Source: Chitinophagaceae bacterium (lineage in GTDB: Bacteria > Bacteroidota > Bacteroidia > Chitinophagales > Chitinophagaceae). From it: a stretch of DNA of 19,412 nucleotides. Within the stretch, counting starts at the first letter, position 1; the number at the start of each line of letters is the position of its first letter. This document shows, in pieces, positions 7,754 through 16,379 of the stretch. Location of the stretch: positions 1 to 19,412 of the forward strand of contig JACFNM010000031.1 of assembly GCA_019454915.1 (NCBI GenBank), written 5' to 3'. The notes below the pieces were generated by a model, which was not told the DNA's origin, made no database searches, and saw only the letters and a program-made list of their open reading frames with translations. A program made the position numbers and the translations under genes.

Positions 7754-10276
7754 CATATCATCTTTTTGTTTGTATTAACCGGTACGTCATTTTCAATGTT
7801 ACCGGATACCTTACGCAATAACGGACATCCGATTTATGAACCACACAATACGGATACTTCGAAATTGAAGGAGGCGGTTGCTCCGTTAATGAAAATGACT
7901 ATAAGAGAAGTCCTCGCTGAAGTACCGGAAGCATCGGGTATTTTTTTTATTGGTTGCCCTAACTGCCATAGTGGCGCGCAGGAAATGAATGTACTGGGAT
8001 GGAAGCCCGGTATGGGTGATAAAGTTCGCTGCAATTACTGTGGGATGGAATTTCCCAATGCTCAGTTCCCGAATAATCGGGAGAAAGTTATCATAGCGCC
8101 CAGTGGAGTGAAGCAGATGTACCGCTATTATGAAGACAGTACGGGTTACCCTTATTATTTTGAAGCTCACGCCTGGTATGAACGTTGGTTGTGGATCCGG
8201 CCACTGGCCGAGAAATTGGCGCAACTCTGGTATCTTACGAAAGATAATGCATATGGAGACCGTGCTGCTGCAATTGCAGGACGTTTTGCACAGGTTTTCC
8301 CTGACTATGCTATCCGTTTCGATTATCCAAATGCTCCTGTAAGTTTTTTCCCGGCTAATCAAAAGTGGCCTTTCGATGGTCTAAGCCCTTATAGAGGAGC
8401 CAAATGGAGATGGTGGGGCTATGATGATATCCCTACTTATCTGGCTAATGTATATGATTTGTTAATGAGCGGATACGATTGGCAAAGAATGGATGAATGG
8501 ATCGGACAAGAATCAGAAAAGCGCATAGCCCGGGATCTGCTGCAACTTGGTTATGAGGTTACCACAGCCAACCCTGAAGAGTATTCAAATAAATCTCCGG
8601 GATTATACTCAGAGATGATCCGGGTAGGGCGGATTTTGGGAGAGCCTGCTATGGTGCATGAAGCAGTAAAAAGATTCAGAGAATTCTTTCCGAAAGGTTT
8701 TTTTACTGACGGTTGGTGGAAAGAAGGAACTCCATCATATCATGAAATGACTATCAATTCTCTAAAGGCCGTGGCCAGGGTATTAGATGGTTATAGCGAT
8801 CCACCGGATTGGAATGGAGAACGTTTGGATCGTTCGGACCTTACCCAAAATATACCACTTTTTAAGAAGGCAATTCAGGTAAATGAGGAGGCTGTTTTAC
8901 CTAACGGGCGAAAAATACCTATTAATGATACCTGGGGCTATGATTGGAAGTTTGGGTATAACCGAAGTAAGAAGACCGATACAACCCTCTCCAGGTTATG
9001 GCCCTCCCTGGGAAATGCGATACTTGGAACAGGTGCGGGAAAGAACCAGATAATGGTGAATATTAATTGGAGTGGTAATTATGGCCATTCCCATTTTGAT
9101 AATGGCTCCGTTATTTTATTTGCAATGGGACAGGAATTGCTGTCAGATATTGGATATACACACTCGAAATACAGAGGTTGGACATTGAGCACTGCTTCCC
9201 ATAATACCGTGGTCATTGATCAAAAAAATCAGGAATGGGGTTCAACGCAAAAAGCCGTAACCGGGAATTTATTATTTTATGACGATCAAAATTCGCATGT
9301 GAAGGTTGTTGATGTAGATGCCTCACCCGCATATCCTATGGCTAACATCTACAGAAGAAGACTAATCATGGTACACGCTGCTTCGGGTTACGATTACCTG
9401 ATTGATTGTTTTGATGTCAAAGGCGGCAAAGAACATGACTGGTTTTTGCATGGAATGTGTGAGCAGGAAGGCGTTTTACAAACCAGCGTACCGCTTACCT
9501 CGCCGGTTGAAAATATGGTACCTGAATGGGGTGGCAGGGAAGTACCTACAAAACAATCCGACACGGATCCAAAGCACTTTCACCCATATTCATATATCAG
9601 AAATGTGCATCGGGGTATAGTGAATGGTTTATGGACGGCAACATGGCTATATGACAGTTCAGGACTGCGGTCACATTTGCTTGCGCCACCTGGTACTGAA
9701 GTATTTCGATTTCGTGCGCCTTCTATCCGGATGGCTGATGAAGATGATAATAAGTTAGACGATTACTTCCTGAACGGTATTATGCAACGTTGTAAAGGCG
9801 GAACCTCCACTTTTTTGGCTGTTCATGAGCCATTCCGCTCTCGCCCCTGGATTGATTCCGTAAAAATGAAAGGGAGGGCTGTCGAAGTATATTATACACT
9901 GGGAGGAAAACAGATTAAAGATAGACTTGTTTTAAATGAATACGGTGAGGGAGTGATGGTCACTTCTTCTGCCGGCTGGCAATACAAAACGGGGAGACAA
10001 ATTTCAGGAGAGGTAATATCCCTGAAACAAGAGAATGGCAGATGGGTTTTAACGTTAAGTAAGCAAATTCCTAAAGCGCAATTAAAATATATTCGGTTGA
10101 CCTTTTCAGACGGCAGTACTTATTACTGTCCAGTGAAATCGGTTCATAGAAATAAAGTGGAAATGACGAACGAACCGGGTTTCCTTTATGGCAAAGAAAC
10201 TGGTGTAAACTCTCATACTTTTCCCGGAAATCACTATGAAGGGCCACTTATGTTTACTGTATTTAAATTGAAGTAA
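7736..10276 (+). CDS. Heparinase II/III-family polysaccharide lyase (first of two), non-ATG start
   Basis: An exported lyase of the heparinase II/III superfamily, whose members cleave uronic-acid-containing polysaccharides by beta-elimination. Counting residues from TTG at 7766, the chain has a Cys4 knuckle (CPNC 64-67, CNYC 89-92), an alpha/alpha toroid with DGWWKEGTPSYHE (315-327), which includes a candidate catalytic Tyr325, and a beta-sandwich part with WSGNYGHSHFDNGS (435-448) and SHNTV (478-482). GHxHxD and SHNT are hallmarks of the family, and in heparinase II the former region binds zinc. Start choice: TTG at 7766 would cut away most of the signal peptide, whereas the frame is open back to 7721. 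ATA at 7736 gives MKRIILHIIFLFVLTG, a normal signal peptide. No ATG, GTG or TTG lies between 7721 and 7765 in this frame. The next gene starts 22 nt later. Confidence 0.88.
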   Translation: MKRIILHIIFLFVLTGTSFSMLPDTLRNNGHPIYEPHNTDTSKLKEAVAPLMKMTIREVLAEVPEASGIFFIGCPNCHSGAQEMNVLGWKPGMGDKVRCNYCGMEFPNAQFPNNREKVIIAPSGVKQMYRYYEDSTGYPYYFEAHAWYERWLWIRPLAEKLAQLWYLTKDNAYGDRAAAIAGRFAQVFPDYAIRFDYPNAPVSFFPANQKWPFDGLSPYRGAKWRWWGYDDIPTYLANVYDLLMSGYDWQRMDEWIGQESEKRIARDLLQLGYEVTTANPEEYSNKSPGLYSEMIRVGRILGEPAMVHEAVKRFREFFPKGFFTDGWWKEGTPSYHEMTINSLKAVARVLDGYSDPPDWNGERLDRSDLTQNIPLFKKAIQVNEEAVLPNGRKIPINDTWGYDWKFGYNRSKKTDTTLSRLWPSLGNAILGTGAGKNQIMVNINWSGNYGHSHFDNGSVILFAMGQELLSDIGYTHSKYRGWTLSTASHNTVVIDQKNQEWGSTQKAVTGNLLFYDDQNSHVKVVDVDASPAYPMANIYRRRLIMVHAASGYDYLIDCFDVKGGKEHDWFLHGMCEQEGVLQTSVPLTSPVENMVPEWGGREVPTKQSDTDPKHFHPYSYIRNVHRGIVNGLWTATWLYDSSGLRSHLLAPPGTEVFRFRAPSIRMADEDDNKLDDYFLNGIMQRCKGGTSTFLAVHEPFRSRPWIDSVKMKGRAVEVYYTLGGKQIKDRLVLNEYGEGVMVTSSAGWQYKTGRQISGEVISLKQENGRWVLTLSKQIPKAQLKYIRLTFSDGSTYYCPVKSVHRNKVEMTNEPGFLYGKETGVNSHTFPGNHYEGPLMFTVFKLK

Positions 10277-10298
10277 TGTTATTATAAATTATTATCCG

Positions 10299-13200
10299 AT
10301 GAGCCGTATCATACAAATCCTCAATTTATTTGTGCTTTTTTTATGGTGGTCACCTGGTTCCGGTATTGGCCAAACCCTAAAACGCTATGGAGGCCATTAT
10401 TCTGAAGAGCGGATCGCCAACCTGCGGAGCAATTGTCAAAAATATGATTGGGCAAAGAAACAAAAGGCTTCAGTTATTTCCCGGGCAGCATCCTGGTTAG
10501 CAAAATCGGACCAGGAATTATGGGAAATGGTACCCGGTCAGGATCTGCCGAGAACGATAGATGTAGGTTATGACAGGTTTAACAAAGGTCCCAAGTTTGT
10601 GGGGTGTATCGTTTGTGGCGATAAGATATTTCAATACGGCAACTATCCTTATGATCCCGATTTTGTCAACAAGCCCTGGAAATTAACCTGCCCTTCCTGC
10701 GGGTCTGTTTTCCCGACCAATGATTTTGAAAAATATTATCAGAGCGCTATTGACGAGCATGGTTTATTTAATCCGGCGAAAGGAGATACCAGTCTGTTAT
10801 ACAACACAGATCATCCTGATCCTAATGACCCTCTGCACAAATATGGTGTTGATGATGGATTTGGATTTGTTTATCAGGGTCGTGCCTATAAATATATAGG
10901 CTATTATGTCTGGAAATACTGGATGCACATAATAAACGGACTGAATGCGCTGGCCGACGGTTATTTATATACCGGTAATCAGCAGTATGCGCATAAAGCA
11001 GCTATTCTGCTTGACCGGATTGCAGACGTGTACCCATCTATGGATTGGAAGCCTTATGCTGACCGGGGATGGTATCACTCAGATGGTAATTCTGGAAGGG
11101 GCAAGATTGAAGGATGTATCTGGGAAACCGGAGTTGTGCAGAGTCTGGCTGACGCCTATGATAAAATCCTGAGTGGAACGGTGAACGATACTTCGTTGTA
11201 TGAATTTTTGAACGTACAATCCCGAAAGTATAAACTATCCGTTTCAAAAGGTAGCCGGGAATTATTTATCAGTAACGTGGACGAGGGCATTTTGAAAACG
11301 GCATTTGATGCAGTGTTGGCATTACGAATCCGCGGTAATCAGGGAATGCATCAACTCACCGTGGCAACTTGTGCACTGGCGATGAATACAAATCCGAAAA
11401 CCAGGGAATGGCTCGACTGGTTATTTGCTCCGGCAGGTGGAGCCATTCCCGGATTGATGGTGGAAACTTTTGACCGGGATGGCACTTCAGATGAAGGGGC
11501 GCCGGCTTATTCCTTGCTGTGGGGAAAGCAGGTTTTTAAATTAGCCACTATTCTTCATGATTATTCGGGTTATGATGATCATGATATTTTTCGCGATTTT
11601 CCCCAATTCAAAAAAGTGTTTACGGTAGCCTATCGGATGGCAGCTTTGGGGAAGGCCATTCCTAATATTGGAGATTATGGTTCAACAGGACTGGTGGATA
11701 TGCAACTCAGCGATCCTCCGTTTATGGCAATGGGATACCATTACACCAAAGACTCAGCGATTGCGCTGGCGGCTTACCGCGCCAATGACTATTCTTCAAA
11801 AGGATTGGGATTGGATATTTTTTCCAAAGACCCTGAATTAAGCAACCGGGAAATTCAGCAGATTGGTGAGCGTGCCGGTCCACGCCCGGTAGGAGGATAC
11901 CTGATGAGTGGATTTGGATTGGCTTTATTGGAGGCGGGAAATGAAACTTCGCAATTTGCACTGGCTAATAATTATGGCCGTACAAAAATGCACGGGCATT
12001 TAGATTTGCTCAATTTTGATTTGTTTGCTTATGGAAACTGGTTGACTCCCGACCTGGGTTATCCTGAATTCGCTACCAATATTCCCAGTACAACGGATTG
12101 GGTAAAAAGCACCATCTCACATAATACCGTGTATGTCAATAACCGGCCCCAGGAAAGAGTCTGGGGAGGAAAGACCAGAATTTTTAATCAGTTAAAGAAT
12201 TTTGGGGTCTGTGAGATTGATGGGGAAATGGCTTATCCCGGTATAGAACAATATTCCAGAACGATGCTAATAATTGGTAATGAAAATCAGGATGGCAAAG
12301 ACCAAAATGCCTATGTGGTGGATATTTTCCGGGTAAAAGGAGGAGATGATCATTTGTATAGTTTCCATGGACCTCCAGGAGAAGTGCAATACACGGGCCT
12401 CCGCCCGGATTTACAACCCACCGGAACCTATGCAGGCGAAAATATTGTTAAAGGAACTAAGTCAGATGATTTTCCGATTGGTTTCTCCTTCCTCTATAAC
12501 GTCAGGAAAGATAAACATCCCGCGCCGGCTTTTATGCTGGGCTGGAAAGTTGAACATGGGTATCGAAACATAGTAGATAAGGATAGTATTCATCTTCGGA
12601 TGCATGCCCTGACCAAGGTTTCGGACGTAGCCCTTGCCAATGGCGATCCCCCCAATAATAAACCAGGTAATCCCAAAACGCTTACCTACGTATTGTTACA
12701 TAATACAGGCTCTTCATTGCGCAGTACTTTTGTTTCTGTTTTTGAGCCTTATCGCGGCAAACCTTTTATTAAATCCGTTCAACGCCTCGATAACGAAAAC
12801 GGGGATGAGATCATCATCAGCGTGGATAAGATGAATGGAGAAACAGATTATATTTTGTATAATAATAAAGAGGATAAGTTTATAAAACTGACCAATGGAA
12901 TTAAGATGGAAGGAAAGATTGGACTTGTAAGGTTGAAAGGCAAAAATCCCATAGAGGGTATTTTGATTAATGGCTCATCTCTTAGGTATAAACAGATGAA
13001 TTTAAAATCATCCGGCATGATTCAAGGCAAGGTGATAACGATGAGTAAGGACTTAAAAGGAGACGGATCGATATTGTTGGATGCCGGTTTTGCGATTGAC
13101 AGAAATGTGATAGGGGAGCAGATCATGATTGAGACTTCCGGTGAAAGAGACGCAACCTATACCATTCACGATGTACAAAAAGAGGGAGAATATACCAGGA

Positions 13201-13361
13201 TATTCTGTGGGCCGGTAAGTTTTGTAAAAGCCTTTAAAGGGGGTAAGATAGATGTAAGAGGCGTGCGTTTGCCGGGCTCTTATAATGAAGGATATGAGTA
13301 TGATTTTGAAGAAGGCGCTGCATTCAGGATTGGAAGTGTAGTATCGTGGATGAAAAAATAG
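10299..13361 (+). CDS. Heparinase II/III-family polysaccharide lyase (second), extended C terminus
   Basis: A 1020-residue exported lyase-like protein, distinct from its neighbour but with the same layout. A Sec signal occupies about residues 1-25. A Cys4 knuckle follows (CIVC 103-106, CPSC 131-134). The toroid contains FDRDGTSDEGAPAYS, with Tyr404 as candidate catalytic base. The beta-sandwich part has MHGHLDLLNFD (His565, His567, Asp569) and SHNTVYVNNR (Ser607-His608). The last roughly 140 residues are a beta-rich extension, counterpart to a shorter tail in the previous gene. The chain is longer than typical 600-850-residue family members. The upstream gap of 22 nt argues for cotranscription with the first lyase. 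Two non-identical lyases side by side suggest cleavage of different linkages or of polymer versus oligosaccharide. A hairpin follows 10 nt after the stop. Confidence 0.88.
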   Translation: MSRIIQILNLFVLFLWWSPGSGIGQTLKRYGGHYSEERIANLRSNCQKYDWAKKQKASVISRAASWLAKSDQELWEMVPGQDLPRTIDVGYDRFNKGPKFVGCIVCGDKIFQYGNYPYDPDFVNKPWKLTCPSCGSVFPTNDFEKYYQSAIDEHGLFNPAKGDTSLLYNTDHPDPNDPLHKYGVDDGFGFVYQGRAYKYIGYYVWKYWMHIINGLNALADGYLYTGNQQYAHKAAILLDRIADVYPSMDWKPYADRGWYHSDGNSGRGKIEGCIWETGVVQSLADAYDKILSGTVNDTSLYEFLNVQSRKYKLSVSKGSRELFISNVDEGILKTAFDAVLALRIRGNQGMHQLTVATCALAMNTNPKTREWLDWLFAPAGGAIPGLMVETFDRDGTSDEGAPAYSLLWGKQVFKLATILHDYSGYDDHDIFRDFPQFKKVFTVAYRMAALGKAIPNIGDYGSTGLVDMQLSDPPFMAMGYHYTKDSAIALAAYRANDYSSKGLGLDIFSKDPELSNREIQQIGERAGPRPVGGYLMSGFGLALLEAGNETSQFALANNYGRTKMHGHLDLLNFDLFAYGNWLTPDLGYPEFATNIPSTTDWVKSTISHNTVYVNNRPQERVWGGKTRIFNQLKNFGVCEIDGEMAYPGIEQYSRTMLIIGNENQDGKDQNAYVVDIFRVKGGDDHLYSFHGPPGEVQYTGLRPDLQPTGTYAGENIVKGTKSDDFPIGFSFLYNVRKDKHPAPAFMLGWKVEHGYRNIVDKDSIHLRMHALTKVSDVALANGDPPNNKPGNPKTLTYVLLHNTGSSLRSTFVSVFEPYRGKPFIKSVQRLDNENGDEIIISVDKMNGETDYILYNNKEDKFIKLTNGIKMEGKIGLVRLKGKNPIEGILINGSSLRYKQMNLKSSGMIQGKVITMSKDLKGDGSILLDAGFAIDRNVIGEQIMIETSGERDATYTIHDVQKEGEYTRIFCGPVSFVKAFKGGKIDVRGVRLPGSYNEGYEYDFEEGAAFRIGSVVSWMKK

Positions 13362-13371
13362 CATTGAGAAC

Positions 13372-13407
13372 AAGGAAGGACTCCAACAGAATTCGTTGTC
13401 TTTCCTT
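13372..13407 (+). terminator. Hairpin after the lyase pair, possible terminator or processing stem
   Basis: AAGGAAGGAC (13372-13381) pairs with GTCTTTCCTT (13398-13407) over 10 bp with one G-U pair and a 16-nt loop. It starts 10 nt after the stop of the second lyase and lies about 60 nt before the next start. No T run follows, so it fails the usual intrinsic-terminator rule. It may be a weak terminator, an mRNA 3'-end stabiliser or a processing site dividing the glycan genes from the following enzyme block. Confidence 0.4.
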
Positions 13408-13466
13408 AGTCGGGATTTACAACTAAACTGCAGAATTTGGGTTAATTTTAATAATCAATCATAAAC

Positions 13467-14348
13467 ATGAATCCGGAACGTAGCTCCAGAAGAACTTTTA
13501 TAAAAAAGACAGCAGCAGGAACGGTAGCTGCTTATTTGGGGTTAAGCAGAGAACCTTCTGTTGTTTATGCAGGAACATCTGCAAATAAGGTATTACGAAT
13601 TCATCCCCGTTACTATCGTTGGTATCCTGATGGGGATAAAGAATGGATAGAAACGAATTTGGATTACGCAACATTAGACTGGAAGATTCCACTTTCCAAT
13701 GTAGCGTTAGTATTAGTAGATGTATGGCAACGCCACTATATAAAAGAGCCTGAAGAACGGGCCGAGGCGATCATCCAAAAGAATCTGATTCCGTTGATAA
13801 CGGCCTGTCGTAATTCCGGGCTGGAGGTTATTCATGCACCGTCTCCGCCGGTGGCGAAATTACACCCCAACTGGGTGAACCTGGTTCCGGCATCTGAAAT
13901 GAATAAGAAGCGGGATACGTGGCCACCGGCAGCGTTCAGAAACCATAGCGGACCCTATCAGTCGTACAGCCGGCCGATTGAACCCAGGGAAGCAGAACGA
14001 CAGAGTCTGCCACCACTCACTTTCCATCCGGATATCGTTCCGGTGGGTAAAGAGGCTGTAATAGCAACGGGCGAGGAGTTGCACCGCTATTGCAAGCAGA
14101 AGGGGATTCTGTTTTTACTATATGCGGGATTTAATACCAACGCATGTCTGATTACCCGCGACTATGGAATGCTTCAGATGTGCAATGACAGAGGTTACGA
14201 GACCATTCTGGTGCGCGATTGCACAACGGGCATGGAATCGAAGGATAGTCAGGCAACTTTGGGGCAGACAAATGGCGCAATTTTGTTTTTTGAAATGTTT
14301 GGCCAGTATTCTGTCACTGCCCGGGAAGTCGTGGCAGGCCTTCCATAA
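13467..14348 (+). CDS. Tat-exported isochorismatase-like cysteine hydrolase
   Basis: A member of the isochorismatase/nicotinamidase superfamily, in which an Asp-Lys-Cys triad hydrolyses amides or vinyl ethers. The fold signature is visible: VALVLVDVW with Asp85, Lys195 in PVGKEAV, and Cys227 in GFNTNACLITRDYGM, in the expected order and context. Residues 1-35 are a twin-arginine signal (SRRTFIK at 7-13, then AAGTVAAYLG, and a VYA cleavage site). Export is unusual for this family, most characterised members being cytosolic. The substrate cannot be read from the sequence; an amide or carbamoyl compound is the family expectation. It is the first gene after the hairpin and is separated from the following amidohydrolase by 263 nt, so it may or may not share their transcript. 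Confidence 0.85.
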   Translation: MNPERSSRRTFIKKTAAGTVAAYLGLSREPSVVYAGTSANKVLRIHPRYYRWYPDGDKEWIETNLDYATLDWKIPLSNVALVLVDVWQRHYIKEPEERAEAIIQKNLIPLITACRNSGLEVIHAPSPPVAKLHPNWVNLVPASEMNKKRDTWPPAAFRNHSGPYQSYSRPIEPREAERQSLPPLTFHPDIVPVGKEAVIATGEELHRYCKQKGILFLLYAGFNTNACLITRDYGMLQMCNDRGYETILVRDCTTGMESKDSQATLGQTNGAILFFEMFGQYSVTAREVVAGLP

Positions 14349-14611
14349 GGATCGGAAATTCAGAAAAATTAACATAAATATCTGGTGAAAATTGTAGGGG
14401 TTGACCGGGTTCTGATAGACTTATCGAGTGAGGTTCGTGAAGTTTGTAGCAGCGATTTATGAAAGATTAGTGTTTGCACGGTGGTTTCGTTGCCTTCTCA
14501 TGATGGTTGCATAGATACTCAGGCAGTCGGTCGGATGAGATGATTTTTCAGAATTTAGCATAACCATCCTCATCGTAATACCGGACGTTTTTAAATTAAG
14601 TTTTGTTTAAT
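14349..14611. other. 263-nt intergenic stretch with inverted repeats and a short GTG frame
   Basis: This is the longest gap between genes in the window. GATGGTT (14502-14508) and AACCATC (14562-14568) form a 7-bp inverted repeat across 53 nt, and GGATGAG and CTCATC elements overlap it, so alternative structures are possible. TTTG at 14443 followed 21 nt later by TAgtgTTTG (14468-14476) loosely resembles a Bacteroidota -33/-7 promoter, with one base too many in the -7 box. A 25-codon frame from GTG at 14385 reads VKIVGVDRVLIDL before a stop at 14460, a pattern reminiscent of an enolase-superfamily N terminus. I regard it as unproven. No RNA gene family is recognised. Confidence 0.3.
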
Positions 14612-15541
14612 ATGGATCGTAGGAAATTTGTTAGTTGCACCGCCAAATCAACGGCAGCCTTAGTGGGAGGCGGAACGCTGATATCCTTCGGCTCGCTACC
14701 GAAGGAAAATGTTGATTCGGAGAATGAAGTTCGGAAGAAGGACTGGATGAAAGAAGTACTGAAATACCGGAAAATTGATGCCCATGCTCATGTGGATGAG
14801 AAGTATTACAAGCCGGAAGTCAATTTGGATTTTGCAGACCGGCTGGGGATTGATATATTGATGATCTCGGACTTTTTACGCCCTCACACTAAAGGCGAGC
14901 CGGATGATTTCAGAGCGCGTAATAACTTTGCTATTAAATGTATGAGAGAGCATCCGGACCGGTTTATCGGTACGGTGGTGCTGAATCCGCAATATCAGAA
15001 GGAATCACTTGAAGAAATAGACCGTTGCAGGGATGCCGGTATGATGGGGTTGGGTGAATTATATAATCAAACTAAAATCAACGATCCATTGTATTATCCC
15101 ATTATTGAAAAGTGTATAGATCTGAACTGGAATATCATGATGCATTCTGCAATAGGCCGATCCAGAGTTGTGCCTGACTCAAATGAGCCGCCCAATATTT
15201 CGTTACCCGAAGATTTTGCGGACGTGGCTGAAAGATATCCGGAGGGTATGTTCCAGTATGCCCATCTGGGAGGCGGGGTAGACTGGGAAAATGCCTGTAA
15301 GGTGCTAAAAGATGTGCCTAATGTTTTTGTAGGTATTGCAGGGAGCAATAATGAAGCGAATATGATTGATTTTGCACTAAAATATGTCGGGGAAGACAGG
15401 ATTGTGTTTTCATGCGATTATGGCTTTTATCAGGGTGTAGGAGGGATGTTTTCCGCTAAGCTGACGGATACGCAACGGAAGAAGATCTTTTTTGAGAATT
15501 TTAGTAACCGGCTAAAAAAGGGAGGGCGGAATGTTGATTGA
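14612..15541 (+). CDS. Tat-exported amidohydrolase-fold metal enzyme (amidohydrolase 2 type)
   Basis: A TIM-barrel metal hydrolase or decarboxylase of the amidohydrolase 2 group, which also holds aminocarboxymuconate decarboxylase and various lactonases. Metal ligands are all present: HAH (His58 and His60 in KIDAHAHVD), His178 in NIMMHSA, His218 in YAHLGGG and Asp269 in FSCDYG, with Glu149 in GLGEL near the centre. The N terminus MDRRKFV plus an Ala/Gly-rich stretch resembles a twin-arginine signal. ATG at 14612 is chosen over TTG at 14603 because it begins this signal directly and is preceded by an A/T-rich leader. Length (309) is normal. It overlaps the next gene by 11 nt, a related protein without these ligands, which suggests a heteromeric pair. 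The substrate is unknown. Confidence 0.85.
   Translation: MDRRKFVSCTAKSTAALVGGGTLISFGSLPKENVDSENEVRKKDWMKEVLKYRKIDAHAHVDEKYYKPEVNLDFADRLGIDILMISDFLRPHTKGEPDDFRARNNFAIKCMREHPDRFIGTVVLNPQYQKESLEEIDRCRDAGMMGLGELYNQTKINDPLYYPIIEKCIDLNWNIMMHSAIGRSRVVPDSNEPPNISLPEDFADVAERYPEGMFQYAHLGGGVDWENACKVLKDVPNVFVGIAGSNNEANMIDFALKYVGEDRIVFSCDYGFYQGVGGMFSAKLTDTQRKKIFFENFSNRLKKGGRNVD
15521..15525 (+). promoter_or_regulatory. Strong Shine-Dalgarno-like site inside the preceding gene
   Basis: GGAGG lies 5 nt before the ATG at 15531, within the last codons of the preceding gene. Most genes here have A/T-rich leaders without such a site. It supports the 15531 start and reinitiation or independent initiation at the 11-nt overlap. 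Weight is modest because Bacteroidota depend little on Shine-Dalgarno pairing. Confidence 0.4.
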
Positions 15542-16316
15542 TAGTAATGCATATATCGGCCATTGGCCCTTCAGGCAATATACCTATAATACACCCGAAG
15601 CTCTGCTGGAACGGATGAAAGAGTTCGGTACTGATCGGTCAGTGATCAGCAACCTGAATGGAGTCTTTTATAAGAATACGCAGCACGCGAATGAAGAACT
15701 GATGGACGCGATTAATAGTAAAAGAGCCTATCGCGATCGATTTATTCCTTTTGGCGTTATTAATCCGGTTTATGGTGGTTGGCGTGACGATTTTAAGGTC
15801 TGTACCACTACAATGAGGATGAAGGGGATAAGGATTTATCCGAAGTATCACAGGTACGACGTTTTGGATCCGGGGTGTGTGGAGCTGGTTAAAATGTGCC
15901 GTGACGCGGGAATCCCGGTAGTCCTGTCTCTCAGGATGGTGGACTGGCGGCCAAGTTCCTGGCTGGATTTAAAAGACGAATGGTCACTAAAAGATGTGGT
16001 ACCCATCGTCAGGGCGGTTCCGGATGCCCGCTTTTTGATTGTCAACGTAGCCAATAGTACGGCACTTAATGATGAGGATTTGTCTCTTTTTAGAAAAGCA
16101 GATCTTCTGATGGATACTTCAGGCAGGAGTATGGTTGACTGGATAGATTTATTCCAAAGATTTGGACCAGAAAAATTTTGCTTTGGTACCCATTCTCCCT
16201 TGCTGGATTATTTCACCGGATTATTACGCATAGAATCTCTTCGGGCAAACGAAGCAGATGAAAAGACGAAAGACTTATTGCGATTTGAGAATTTAAGTCG
16301 TATGTTAGCAATATAA
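15531..16316 (+). CDS. Amidohydrolase-fold paralogue lacking metal ligands, no signal peptide
   Basis: A 261-residue TIM-barrel protein of the amidohydrolase 2 superfamily by order of motifs, but apparently catalytically altered. Aligned by eye with the preceding gene, the HxH pair is Asn6/Tyr8 (IDSNAYIG), the third ligand is Ser133 (VVLSL), the fourth is Asn172 (LIVNVAN) and the active-site Asp is His221 (FGTHSP). There is no signal peptide or lipobox: the conserved first strand begins at residue 2. Translation is coupled to the ligand-bearing partner by an 11-nt overlap. The best reading is a non-catalytic or differently catalytic subunit that pairs with the upstream protein. It might be carried out through Tat with the partner, or it might stay in the cytoplasm. 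It could instead be a distinct enzyme that needs no metal. Confidence 0.8.
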   Translation: MLIDSNAYIGHWPFRQYTYNTPEALLERMKEFGTDRSVISNLNGVFYKNTQHANEELMDAINSKRAYRDRFIPFGVINPVYGGWRDDFKVCTTTMRMKGIRIYPKYHRYDVLDPGCVELVKMCRDAGIPVVLSLRMVDWRPSSWLDLKDEWSLKDVVPIVRAVPDARFLIVNVANSTALNDEDLSLFRKADLLMDTSGRSMVDWIDLFQRFGPEKFCFGTHSPLLDYFTGLLRIESLRANEADEKTKDLLRFENLSRMLAI

Positions 16317-16379
16317 GACTGATAAGAACCGGATACTCAAACGCCTTCTTTTTGAAATTCTAAAACGTAATTTGTAAAG

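Noticed and set aside
7886..8362. 158-codon open frame on the - strand opposite the first lyase gene
   Set aside because: It lies wholly opposite a clear enzyme gene, shows no recognisable motif or signal, and its composition is what reading the opposite strand of a coding region gives.
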